Of a stretch of DNA of 24,402 nucleotides, positions 8,826 through 16,811 are shown piece after piece (position 1 is the stretch's first letter; each line of letters starts with the position of its first letter). The position numbers were made by a program, and so were the translations under genes. The notes beneath the pieces were generated by a model. That model was not told where the DNA came from and did not search any database. It was given only the letters and a program-made list of their open reading frames with translations. The stretch is taken from the NCBI GenBank assembly GCA_040387095.1, contig JAZKEJ010000025.1, forward strand, positions 1 to 24,402. The letters are read 5' to 3'. Origin of the DNA: Methylotenera_A sp040387095 (GTDB taxonomy: Bacteria > Pseudomonadota > Gammaproteobacteria > Burkholderiales > Methylophilaceae).

Positions 8826-10355
8826 ATGCTTTCCAGTGAACAAAAAAGCCAAAGCCAGCACAGGCATTATTTAAGAGCCGGGATTAGATTTTTTAGCTAC
8901 TTATTTGCATTTTGTTTGGCAGGCATCGCTTATTGGGTAAACTCAAATTTTGGCCAGGCATCGTTAGAACAGGTTTTATATCACGCTCAATTTGGCATGG
9001 ATGGCTTGATTAACACGGATGTCGGCATCCTCAGAAGCTTTATCATCACCTGTATAGTTTTGCCAGTCAGCATCGCACTTTTGCTAATAGTTATTGAATA
9101 TTCAATTGCTTTATATCTCGTTTATGAGTCAAAACACTGGCTTGCAAAACCCGTGCAAATCTTCAATGTGCGTGGCTTAAAAATATTCTATTGGTTTATC
9201 AATCACCGAGCGCCTTTATATACTTTTATTGCCTGTGCAATTTATTTTGCTTTTCAATTTTCTATCAGCGCGTTTGTGCACAATCAGTTTGGACGGGATT
9301 ATTTTGGTGAACATTATATTTACCCGCAGACAGTTAAAGTTAACCTCATAAAGTCCAACGTTAAACCAAAAAATTTAGTGCTTATTTATGTGGAGTCTTT
9401 AGAAGACACTTATAAAGACAAAACCAAATTTGGTAAAAACCTACTGAGCAGTTTGGACCAAATAAAAGGCGTCAGTTTTAGCCATTATCAGCAAGTAATG
9501 GGCACGCATTGGACGATTGCTGGCATTACTGCCACACAATGCGGCGTGCCATTGAAAACCGTCAGCTTGTATGGCGGTAACGATCAGGGCGAAAAAATTC
9601 AATCATTTTTACCAAATGCGATTTGCTTGGGTGATATTCTGCATGATGCTGGTTACCATAACGTGTATATGGGCGGTGATGCGTTAAAATTTTCAGGCAA
9701 AGGCAAGTTTTTCCAAGACCATCATTACGATGAAGTGTATGGAAGAGATGAGCTTAAAAACAATCTAAGTGCCCGTGAAATGCATTTCTGGGGACTTTAT
9801 GATGATGATTTTTTTGTATTGGTTAAAGCGAAACTTAAACAATTGCATGCGGCATCGAAGCCATTTAATTTATCTTTTACTACTATTGATACACACGGAC
9901 CTGATGGTCACTTTTCAAAATATTGCAAAAGTCAGGGCTTCAAAGACTTTAAAGGCGTTGTGGAATGTACGTCAAACCAAGTGTCAGACTTTGTGCAGTT
10001 TATGCAAAAAAATGGCTATCTTAAAGACACAAATGTGGTGATCATTGGTGACCATTTGGCCATGTATAACCCTGAATACAAGGCCTTAGATCGCACCAAA
10101 CAACGCTATATTTTTAACCGCTTTGTGTCCAATACGCCAATCACCAAGAATCGTGAAAATATTCTGCACTTTGATTTATTTCCCACCATACTGGAATTTA
10201 TCGGTTTTGAAGTAGAAGGTGGCAGACTAGGCTTGGGTTTTAGTGCAATTTCGCCAAACACGCCGTTGCCATCCGCCACACGATACGAAGACATGGAAAA
10301 AGACTTGCTCAACAAGTCAGAAAAATACTTAGGGCTTTGGCAAAAAAAGCCATAA
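8826..10355 (+). CDS. OpgB/MdoB-like phosphoglycerol transferase (sulfatase fold)
   Basis: An inner-membrane enzyme (509 aa) with about three or four N-terminal membrane segments (roughly 21-38, 66-98, 130-150) and a periplasmic alkaline-phosphatase/sulfatase-fold domain from about 180. Recognisable OpgB-like blocks are LVLIYVESLEDTY (metal ligand Glu190), GTHWTIAGITATQCGVP (probable nucleophile Thr230), NAICLGDILHDAGYHNVYMGG, IDTHGPDGHFSKYC (His357) and IIGDHLAMYN (Asp409-His410). In E. coli OpgB moves phosphoglycerol from phosphatidylglycerol to osmoregulated periplasmic glucans. This protein is shorter than E. coli OpgB (about 763 aa). It faces a glucan synthase gene with only 65 nt between their stops, which supports a role in decorating that glucan. 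A general phosphoethanolamine or phosphoglycerol transferase acting on lipid A or another glycan is an alternative. Confidence 0.82.
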   Translation: MLSSEQKSQSQHRHYLRAGIRFFSYLFAFCLAGIAYWVNSNFGQASLEQVLYHAQFGMDGLINTDVGILRSFIITCIVLPVSIALLLIVIEYSIALYLVYESKHWLAKPVQIFNVRGLKIFYWFINHRAPLYTFIACAIYFAFQFSISAFVHNQFGRDYFGEHYIYPQTVKVNLIKSNVKPKNLVLIYVESLEDTYKDKTKFGKNLLSSLDQIKGVSFSHYQQVMGTHWTIAGITATQCGVPLKTVSLYGGNDQGEKIQSFLPNAICLGDILHDAGYHNVYMGGDALKFSGKGKFFQDHHYDEVYGRDELKNNLSAREMHFWGLYDDDFFVLVKAKLKQLHAASKPFNLSFTTIDTHGPDGHFSKYCKSQGFKDFKGVVECTSNQVSDFVQFMQKNGYLKDTNVVIIGDHLAMYNPEYKALDRTKQRYIFNRFVSNTPITKNRENILHFDLFPTILEFIGFEVEGGRLGLGFSAISPNTPLPSATRYEDMEKDLLNKSEKYLGLWQKKP

Positions 10356-10420
10356 GTTAAGTACCTTTATTTAAATATTTAAGTCATTTATAAAGCATTT
10401 AATATAAATTGCTAAATCCC

Positions 10421-13027
10421 TTAAACGTTTAATATTGCTTTATCTACCGGCGCATTTGTACTGTCTGTTTCAGCCGTTTGTGCCAATATCTGGCAAATAA
10501 GCGCACTGTTGTAAGGCAAAGATTGCAAAGCTAATAACGCAACCCAAAGCTGGGCATCAAAATTTTCAATGCCTCTGGTTATAATCATTGCAAGAGCGCA
10601 GATAATTAAAGCTGCCAACAATAAAACCTCTTCAATAATCGGACTTAAAATAGATGGTTTCTGGGTGTTAAGTTTACCTTTAGATGTCACTTTAAATACC
10701 CCATTTTTTTGAACAATGCCTGCAATAATGCCGCGTGCAATTGCATGAGATAAACCTAAGCTTGCTAAAGATGCGCCAAAAATATCTATCCATTTACAGT
10801 TCATTGTTTTGCGATACAAAATAGGTCCTAAAGCCGCTTTAATCAGCAAGAAGCAAACAATCGGTGCAATCATGATACTGACTGGCAATGAAAAATCTTT
10901 GGGGAATGCAATCATCGCGATGCTCCAGCCAATGGAGCCAATTGTAAAAATCAGTTGTAGCGCATCACCCAGCCAACCAAACCAGCCTGTTAAAAAGTGA
11001 TAACGCTGCCCAAAAGTTAACGTAGATTTACCCAGTAATTTTGGTAGATGATGTTTTAAAATCTGCATCGCGCCAAATGCCCATCTGGAACGTTGCGATT
11101 TAAGCGCTTTAAAATCAGAAGGTGTCAGGCCACGTCCAAATGTGTCATCGATATAGCGTAGCTCATACCCCTGCTCTAGCAGCCTTAAACCTAACTCGGT
11201 GTCCTCACAAATGCACCATTCCGACCAGGAGCCACATTGCACTAGCGCATCGCGGTGGATTAATGTCATCGTACCGTGTTGAATCAACGCATTACGCTCA
11301 TGTCGATGATGCATGCCTATACGGAAAAACCCTTCAAACTCCCAGTTACTCATACGCCGGAAAAAGTTGTTTTCCCACTCTCTATGCGCTTGTGGTGCCT
11401 GCACCACAGCGACACCCGCATCTTTAAAATGCGGAACCAAATCAGAAAGCCAATCGGCCGTCACCACATAATCAGCATCTACAACACCAACCACTTTTGC
11501 TTCTGCAGAGGTTTTGCTCAACGCAAAATTTAAAGCCCCGGCTTTAAAACCTGGCCACTGCGGTAAGTGGTAAAAATGAAAGTTTGAGGGCATTTTGGCC
11601 ATATACGCTTCGATCGGCTTCCATTTCGCTTCATCTTTAGTATTGTTATCTACAACAATTACTTCAAATTTTGTGTAATTTAATTTGGCTAAGCTTTCGA
11701 TTGTTTCAATCACCATTTCAGGCGGTTCGTTATAGCAAGCCAGATGAACAGAAACAAACAGCTCTTCATCACCCGTTAACGGCTTAGCGCGCCCATAGAT
11801 TTTCCAGCCCTGCTTTTTAAACATCACTTCACTGAACTCTACTCCGTATATCATTAACACAGCGGAAGTCAGCAGCATGCCGATAATCAAGGCGATTAAT
11901 ATATTGAAATCGGTTAGTGTGTAATAGTAATCACCCGGCAAATTCCAAGCGATGACTAAAATAGTGATACAGGCCTGCAATAAGACTGAAAGCGAGATTC
12001 TCCCGCCCAAACCCCAGCGTCTAAACCGATAGGCAATAAATAGGATTGGGAAAAAGGCGATCAAAGTGGCCCAAGTAGCTTTGCTTTCCCATCTTACGTC
12101 TCTTGGCACTGCACCTTGTAGTGAATATTTTGGGGTGCGATCGGCACTGAACATTCCCCAATAAGCACCTGCCCAACCCTCAAGATTTTTTTTCCAAGGC
12201 TGGTCAATCGCTTCCATCAAATAATAGTCATAATTTTTATAAGCGGTTTTTGCGATAAATTCTCTGACAAACTGTGCCTGATTGATCTTTGAAGCAACCG
12301 AAGCGCCAATTGCGGGACCCTCACTTGGCCAGCCAACCTCTGCAATGACGATTTTTTTTCTGGGGAATGCCGCCATCAACTCATTATATTTTAATAATGT
12401 ATAGTCAACCGCTTGCTCTACGGGCAAGCCTTCATGATAAGGCAGTAAATGCACTGCAATATAATCCACATGTTTAACCAAATCTGGATTTTTTATCCAG
12501 ACATGCCAAGGCTCAGCCGTCGAAATCGGTATATTGGTGAAATTGCGAACGTCATCAAGATAAGCATACAAAGCTTCGTTAGTCATGTCCTTGCGTAACA
12601 AAACTTCATTACCAACCAAAGCGCGTTCAATCTTTGGGTAAATTTTGATTTGCTCTTTTAGCGCGCTGATTTCGCGCGCGTTTGCATTTTTATCAGCACC
12701 AAGCCACGCGGCCGCTGTAATATTAAAGCCCAAACGAGACGCAAGTGGTGTAACTTCACTATTTTCCAGCGCACCGTATATACGAATATGATTTGTGTAA
12801 GGTTTAAGCAACCTTAAATCAGCCAACAGTTCGGCCGTGCTTGGATAATTTCTTTCCAAAGGACTTTGGTCTTTTTGAAAACCACTATAAGCAAAACCAT
12901 TCACCACTTCTGGTGCATTAATTAATGGCAATGTGCGGTTAAGTAAAGCCCAGGCACCATAATGAATTGCTGCAACCACCAATGTGAATATTAGCGGGGT
13001 AAAAATACGTTTATTAAAAAAATTCAT
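10421..13027 (-). CDS. GH17-GT2 membrane beta-glucan synthase (Pseudomonas NdvB type)
   Basis: A bifunctional 868-residue inner-membrane protein. After one N-terminal membrane segment (about 10-28) a periplasmic GH17 domain (about 40-310) carries the catalytic pair: acid/base Glu141 in LVGNEVLLR and nucleophile Glu230 in IVIAEVGWPSEG. Membrane segments follow (about 317-395). The GT2 domain (about 420-660) shows DNN (460-462), VDADY (516-520), CED (607-609) and QRSRW (645-649), the D,D,D,QxxRW set of processive beta-glycosyltransferases. More membrane segments lie at about 677-735 and 797-845. P. aeruginosa NdvB has this arrangement and makes glycerol-phosphorylated beta-(1,3)-glucans. The predicted product is a periplasmic, possibly cyclic and branched, beta-1,3-glucan; linkage and cyclisation are inferred. 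The convergent neighbour encodes an OpgB-like enzyme. Confidence 0.88.
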   Translation of the reverse strand: MNFFNKRIFTPLIFTLVVAAIHYGAWALLNRTLPLINAPEVVNGFAYSGFQKDQSPLERNYPSTAELLADLRLLKPYTNHIRIYGALENSEVTPLASRLGFNITAAAWLGADKNANAREISALKEQIKIYPKIERALVGNEVLLRKDMTNEALYAYLDDVRNFTNIPISTAEPWHVWIKNPDLVKHVDYIAVHLLPYHEGLPVEQAVDYTLLKYNELMAAFPRKKIVIAEVGWPSEGPAIGASVASKINQAQFVREFIAKTAYKNYDYYLMEAIDQPWKKNLEGWAGAYWGMFSADRTPKYSLQGAVPRDVRWESKATWATLIAFFPILFIAYRFRRWGLGGRISLSVLLQACITILVIAWNLPGDYYYTLTDFNILIALIIGMLLTSAVLMIYGVEFSEVMFKKQGWKIYGRAKPLTGDEELFVSVHLACYNEPPEMVIETIESLAKLNYTKFEVIVVDNNTKDEAKWKPIEAYMAKMPSNFHFYHLPQWPGFKAGALNFALSKTSAEAKVVGVVDADYVVTADWLSDLVPHFKDAGVAVVQAPQAHREWENNFFRRMSNWEFEGFFRIGMHHRHERNALIQHGTMTLIHRDALVQCGSWSEWCICEDTELGLRLLEQGYELRYIDDTFGRGLTPSDFKALKSQRSRWAFGAMQILKHHLPKLLGKSTLTFGQRYHFLTGWFGWLGDALQLIFTIGSIGWSIAMIAFPKDFSLPVSIMIAPIVCFLLIKAALGPILYRKTMNCKWIDIFGASLASLGLSHAIARGIIAGIVQKNGVFKVTSKGKLNTQKPSILSPIIEEVLLLAALIICALAMIITRGIENFDAQLWVALLALQSLPYNSALICQILAQTAETDSTNAPVDKAILNV

Positions 13028-13048
13028 TTACTCAATATGCTGTCAAAT

Positions 13049-13076
13049 AGTTTAGTAAAAATTACAGTTTGTTCAA
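13049..13076 (-). promoter_or_regulatory. Candidate sigma-70 promoter for the GH17-GT2 gene
   Basis: On the minus strand TTGAAC (13071-13076) is separated by 16 nt from TAAACT (13049-13054). It lies about 22 nt upstream of the ATG, with a GAG just before the start codon. The hexamers match the consensus only partly, so this is a candidate. Confidence 0.35.
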
Positions 13077-13197
13077 TCTAATACAAATGTAAATAAGTGT
13101 GTTTTAAACCAAATAAATTCAAACTAAATTCGATTGTTATTTCTAAAATTCCAAGCATCAAGTTACAATCTCTATCACTTAAACATCACCAATTAAT

Positions 13198-13710
13198 ATG
13201 AAAAAATCACTCTTAACGCTGCTTACTATCCTAACCACTACGCTATGTTCCACAACTGTGCTTGCTGCAACTAAATCAGCAGGGGCAAAATTCACTGGTA
13301 TTGATTATAGTGGAGTCTACTCATGCACAGGAAGTAATGCAAAAATAGGCAACTATAAGCTTTTGGTCACTTTCACGATGAACAAATTACATAGTCATGG
13401 CAATTTGGGCAGGTATGATTTATCGATTGAAACTGAAAACTCTACCACTTACAGTGGTCACGCAATAGCCAATGGAGCCGACATGGCATTAACGATTGAA
13501 ATCGTAGATGGTGTCACCAGCACTTACACTACAGGTATTGCCCGCTTAAAACCAGCTAGAAATAAAAGCTTTAGCTATGTCAATCGATATTACGAATCAA
13601 ATCAAATTACAGACATCACCCAACCGAATCGTGAAAAAATCAGCAACGACATTGGCAACGACGGACATGAGATTTGCGTGATGCAAAAACCAAAAGTTAA
13701 CCCGAGTTAA
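13198..13710 (+). CDS. Secreted protein of unknown function (170 aa)
   Basis: It starts MKKSLLTLLTILTTTL and ends its signal peptide near TTVLAA, so the mature protein of about 147 residues should be periplasmic or secreted. The remainder is rich in beta-forming residues, Thr, Ser and Tyr (GVYSCTGSN, NYKLLVTFTMNK, RYDLSIETEN). It has exactly two cysteines in the mature part, one early (YSCTG) and one near the end (EICVMQ), suitable for a single disulfide. No family is recognised. It is divergent from the glucan synthase gene across 170 nt. A TACAAT box (13164-13169) may be its -10 element; no matching -35 box is seen. It is followed after 61 nt by the convergent tRNA-Arg gene. Confidence 0.7.
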   Translation: MKKSLLTLLTILTTTLCSTTVLAATKSAGAKFTGIDYSGVYSCTGSNAKIGNYKLLVTFTMNKLHSHGNLGRYDLSIETENSTTYSGHAIANGADMALTIEIVDGVTSTYTTGIARLKPARNKSFSYVNRYYESNQITDITQPNREKISNDIGNDGHEICVMQKPKVNPS

Positions 13711-13771
13711 GTTTAATCTATTTACATAAAAACTGTGAATAGCAGAAAACTCTTTTTACATTTATTGCTAA

Positions 13772-13847
13772 TGGTACCCCCGACACGAATCGAACGTGTG
13801 ACCCTCCCCTTAGGAGGGGGATGCTCTATCCACTGAGCTACGGGGGC
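13772..13847 (-). tRNA. tRNA-Arg (anticodon CCT)
   Basis: The minus strand folds as a standard 76-nt tRNA including an encoded CCA. It has acceptor stem GCCCCCG with CGGGGGT (G-U at 1-72), D stem GCTC/GAGC, anticodon stem TCCCC/GGGGA with loop CTCCTAA, T arm ACACG-TTCGATT-CGTGT and discriminator A. The anticodon CCT (13812-13814) reads AGG. There is no sign of an integrated element at its 3' end. Confidence 0.96.
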
Positions 13848-13975
13848 AAGCTGACATTTTCTCACAATTCAATCATTATCGTAGCAATATCAATTAACTA
13901 ATGATCGGCGTAAACGTAAACTTATTGCTGATTTCGCAGACAAATACATTATTAACATTCATAACAAAAAATTAA

Positions 13976-14506
13976 ATGCTTAAAATACTATTCTATCTTT
14001 TGGTGTTGATATTAGCGTTTTTAGGCTATCGTCATTATTCAACGTCTGTTAATCATTTAAAAATTGGGGACAACGCGCCTAGCTTTACTTTAAATGATGC
14101 AGAGGGAAAATCACATGCACTGTCTGACTATGCCGGTCAATATCTGGTACTGTATTTTTATCCAAAAGATGATACGCCTGGCTGTACTGAAGAAGCGTGC
14201 CAATTTAGAGATGATTTGCAAAGACTGGAAAAACTGGGCGCAAAAGTGGTTGGAGTTAGCGTAGACGACAGTAGTAGCCATGCTGAATTTGCAAAAAAAT
14301 ATCATCTGCCATTCCCGCTTTTAAGCGATAAAAATGGTGAGGTAGCAAAAAAATACAATGCATTAACTAATTTAGGATTTATAAAAATTGCAAAACGCTA
14401 TACTTTTTTAATCAACCCAACAGGCAAACTAGAAAAGATTTATTTGGATGTGAAAACATCTAAGCACTCACAGGAAATTATTGATGACTTAACGAAACTG
14501 AACTAG
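13976..14506 (+). CDS. bcp: Membrane-anchored peroxiredoxin, Bcp/PrxQ type
   Basis: A thiol peroxidase of the AhpC/TSA superfamily (176 aa), about 20 residues longer than cytoplasmic Bcp because of an N-terminal hydrophobic segment (MLKILFYLLVLILAFLGY, 1-18). The peroxiredoxin domain starts at IGDNAPSFTLND. The motif DDTPGCTEEACQFRD holds peroxidatic Cys70 and, five residues later, resolving Cys75, as in atypical two-cysteine PrxQ enzymes. Later blocks are VVGVSVDDSSSHAEFAKKY and RYTFLINPTGKL. It should reduce hydroperoxides using a thioredoxin-like donor. The anchor suggests it works at the membrane, probably facing the periplasm, although flanking charges do not settle the topology. A small lipoprotein gene follows after 47 nt and may be co-transcribed. 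Confidence 0.92.
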   Translation: MLKILFYLLVLILAFLGYRHYSTSVNHLKIGDNAPSFTLNDAEGKSHALSDYAGQYLVLYFYPKDDTPGCTEEACQFRDDLQRLEKLGAKVVGVSVDDSSSHAEFAKKYHLPFPLLSDKNGEVAKKYNALTNLGFIKIAKRYTFLINPTGKLEKIYLDVKTSKHSQEIIDDLTKLN

Positions 14507-14553
14507 CTTAGTTTTCGTATAACAAAATAGTAACTAACAATTTGTTAGGAAAA

Positions 14554-14805
14554 ATGATGATAAAGATATTAGGGAAATATACATTGATTTTGATAGCGGC
14601 ATTATTAGCAGGCTGTGCACAAAACTCTAAAGTGGCAAGCTTAGAATCCCACGAGTGGACAACGCTCACTTGCAGCGGATTTTCTACCTGGAATGAATGC
14701 AGGCAAGAAGCTCGATCCATTTGTCCAAATGGATTTTGGATGGCAGATCAATTGGAAAACTATACAATCCAACGCCGTGAAGTCAGTATTGCTTGTAAGT
14801 CATAA
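14554..14805 (+). CDS. Small lipoprotein, unknown function
   Basis: A short protein (about 83 aa) with a signal peptide ending in the lipobox LLAGC, so it should be lipidated at that cysteine and held in the membrane. The mature part (about 63 aa) contains TLTCSGFSTWNECRQEARSICPNGFW and a final cysteine (SIACKS), giving four further cysteines that could form two disulfides. AGGA at 14547-14550 precedes two adjacent ATG codons. 14554 is used here, but 14557 has the better spacing, and a TTG at 14542 is unlikely. The WNECRQEA...CP pattern is typical of small envelope lipoproteins, but no role is known. It follows the peroxiredoxin gene by 47 nt. Confidence 0.8.
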   Translation: MMIKILGKYTLILIAALLAGCAQNSKVASLESHEWTTLTCSGFSTWNECRQEARSICPNGFWMADQLENYTIQRREVSIACKS

Positions 14806-14864
14806 CTTATAATTTTGATTTAATTTATTATCCGAAAACTATGGATTTTTGCTCAAAATATATT

Positions 14865-14951
14865 TGGTGCCCGGGGCCGGAATCGAACCGGCACGACCGT
14901 AAAGTCGAGAGATTTTAAGTCTCTTGTGTCTACCAATTTCACCACCCGGGC
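14865..14951 (-). tRNA. tRNA-Leu (anticodon TAA)
   Basis: The minus strand gives an 87-nt type II tRNA with an encoded CCA. It has perfect acceptor stem GCCCGGG/CCCGGGC, a D arm with TTGGTAGACAC, anticodon stem AGAGA/TCTCT with loop CTTAAAA, a long variable arm (CGACTTTACGGTCG) and T arm GCCGG-TTCGATT-CCGGC. The anticodon TAA reads TTA and TTG. The variable arm and anticodon identify leucine. Confidence 0.97.
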
Positions 14952-14983
14952 GGGTGATTAGTGCAGAATTTGTTGCGGAGCGT

Positions 14984-14989
14984 ATTCTA
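14984..14989 (-). promoter_or_regulatory. Candidate -10 element of tRNA-Leu
   Basis: TAGAAT on the minus strand is followed by the GC-rich stretch ACGCTCCGC, a discriminator pattern typical of stringently controlled stable-RNA promoters. It lies about 33 nt upstream of the tRNA. No good -35 box is found at 16-18 nt. Confidence 0.35.
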
Positions 14990-15080
14990 ACATTGTTAGG
15001 TCAATTCTGACCAAACTTTGTCAAAATAATTTTGAATATAATTGTCTCAAACCAGTTAAGTCGCTATAAATCTAGATTGG

Positions 15081-16808
15081 CTAAAAGCTAGTACCTACTT
15101 GCAGCCAAAGTTGATGTTTGCTGTTTTCACCTTCTGTGTCATTGCCATTACTATCTAGACCACGGTTGCTTGTTATTTGACGTCCATAACTTAATTTTGC
15201 ATCTAAATATTGATTAGCGTAGCCTAAACCAAAACCGACACTTGCTAATTGATAGCAGTTTTCTAATTTAGGATTACCTGCATTCCAGCCAGTCCATGTG
15301 TTTTTAAACTGGCATACGCCACCTGTATCTCCTAGCAAACTAGCGCTAAATTGCGGTGTAATCGCATATTTAGCCTCAAGATTAAGCATCCAGCCCTGAT
15401 CTGCAGCACCTTCACCAACGGTGTATCCCGCCAGGCCAAACGGACCACCAAGTGAGAATTTCTCATATCCGCCTAAATTGGCATCTGCAAGCTGCCCTGA
15501 AAACAATGCTTTTGCTATTAGCTTGTCGCCCAATATTTGCTGCCGGCCCAGGTAAAAGTTGATTTTATTGTAGCGCCCATCGGAGCGCCTTGTTATCCTG
15601 TCTGAAGCCAGATCTGCACTATTGCCTGATAGATCCAAATCACCACTCGTTACACTTACACCGCCCCAAAATGTACCGCCCAGTCCGATATTATCGCTGT
15701 GGTCGCCTCTTAAGCCCAAAGTTAATGCGCGATAATCCTTGTCTGATACTTCTAAACCCAGTACATCATCTTTGCTATTAAAAGATTCTGCACTACCCTG
15801 AAAAGCAAGATTGCTGTAGCGACTGCGAATAATAGGATGCTTTACTCCCAATCGATAAGAATAGGATTCGCCTTCTGGATTAAGCGCGCTTAACCCACCA
15901 CCATTCACTTCATAATTGGATACTGAGCCTGCTAGCTGAATGCGTGTGCCTAAATCACCAACAGGGAATTCATACGCGCCCTGCACGTATTCGACACCTT
16001 TGCTCATTAAGGCGTTTACGGTAAGTTGATCGCCCCAACCGGTTAAATTATTAAAACTTGCCAAGCCGTTTAATCGCGCTTTACCCAGCAAACGCGAGCC
16101 ATAATTATCTGCCCACACCCGCGTATTAAATAGTGGCGTATCTGCCAAATTAAGGGTGACGTCGGTTTCGCCTGTTTCAGTACCTTGCGATAAAGTAGCT
16201 TGGGCGTTAAACCCGGGCGTATCGTTAATCAACAATAAAGCGCGTTCTAATGATTGGCTGCTAAGTGGCTCACCTTTTTGTTGCGCTTTTGCTAACATTC
16301 TGGTGGCTAATTCAGGATTTAAGCGAGATTTTGCATCACTACTTGTACGCACTTCGCCCAACTTGGCTTCATTAATCTCAATCGTTACCAAGCCATTTTG
16401 AATATCTTGTGGTGGTAAAAACACTTTTGCCAGCCAGCCATTTTGTTGATACAACTGGCTGATTCTTTGAGTGACTTTAGTTAATGCGTCATAGTCTAGA
16501 GTTTGACCAACATAAGATCGCACTTCAGCCTGCAAAACGCTGTCTGGCAATAATTTAGCCCCCACAAACTGAAAGCCGGTCACTTTAACCGAAATAGCAG
16601 TATCAGATTTAGGTGTAGCTTGCTGCGGCTCTTCAGACTTTGCCGGTGGCGGCAAGTTAGGTGTGTTTAAGTTTTCAATATCACGCTGTATGCTGCCAGA
16701 ATCAATCGTTGGCGCAGCATGCAGGTGATTGGCTTGTAAAGCTAATATTAAAGCACTTAATACAAACGAGTTAAATGATGGCAAATTGCGCTTGAGGATG
16801 TTTTTCAT
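15081..16808 (-). CDS. TpsB outer-membrane transporter of two-partner secretion (ShlB/FhaC/HecB family)
   Basis: It exports the TpsA protein encoded just upstream (575 aa). Signal peptide about 1-31 (ends NHLHAA), then a Pro-rich linker, a POTRA_2 domain (about 74-150, VKVTGFQFVGAKLLPDSVL through GLVTIEINEAKLGEV), a second POTRA region (about 150-225, PGFNAQATLSQGT) and a C-terminal 16-strand barrel ending in Phe. The block SLGGPFGLAGYTVGEG (452-467) corresponds to the L6 motif of the Omp85/TpsB superfamily, usually VRGY or VRAY. Here the conserved Arg is Ala460; the codons read GGC CTG GCG GGA TAC. Two cysteines (499 and 518) lie in a probable surface loop. The gene starts 3 nt after the tpsA stop with no Shine-Dalgarno sequence, so translation is probably coupled. 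Confidence 0.93.
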   Translation of the reverse strand: MKNILKRNLPSFNSFVLSALILALQANHLHAAPTIDSGSIQRDIENLNTPNLPPPAKSEEPQQATPKSDTAISVKVTGFQFVGAKLLPDSVLQAEVRSYVGQTLDYDALTKVTQRISQLYQQNGWLAKVFLPPQDIQNGLVTIEINEAKLGEVRTSSDAKSRLNPELATRMLAKAQQKGEPLSSQSLERALLLINDTPGFNAQATLSQGTETGETDVTLNLADTPLFNTRVWADNYGSRLLGKARLNGLASFNNLTGWGDQLTVNALMSKGVEYVQGAYEFPVGDLGTRIQLAGSVSNYEVNGGGLSALNPEGESYSYRLGVKHPIIRSRYSNLAFQGSAESFNSKDDVLGLEVSDKDYRALTLGLRGDHSDNIGLGGTFWGGVSVTSGDLDLSGNSADLASDRITRRSDGRYNKINFYLGRQQILGDKLIAKALFSGQLADANLGGYEKFSLGGPFGLAGYTVGEGAADQGWMLNLEAKYAITPQFSASLLGDTGGVCQFKNTWTGWNAGNPKLENCYQLASVGFGLGYANQYLDAKLSYGRQITSNRGLDSNGNDTEGENSKHQLWLQVGTSF

Positions 16809-16811
16809 TAA

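Noticed and set aside
10356..10420. Bidirectional terminator between the convergent glucan genes
   Set aside because: The 65-nt stretch is AT-rich but has no stable hairpin with a U-tract.
13772..14951. Integrated element using tRNA-Arg or tRNA-Leu as attachment site
   Set aside because: Both tRNAs are complete, and no integrase, flanking direct repeat or composition change is seen beside either gene.
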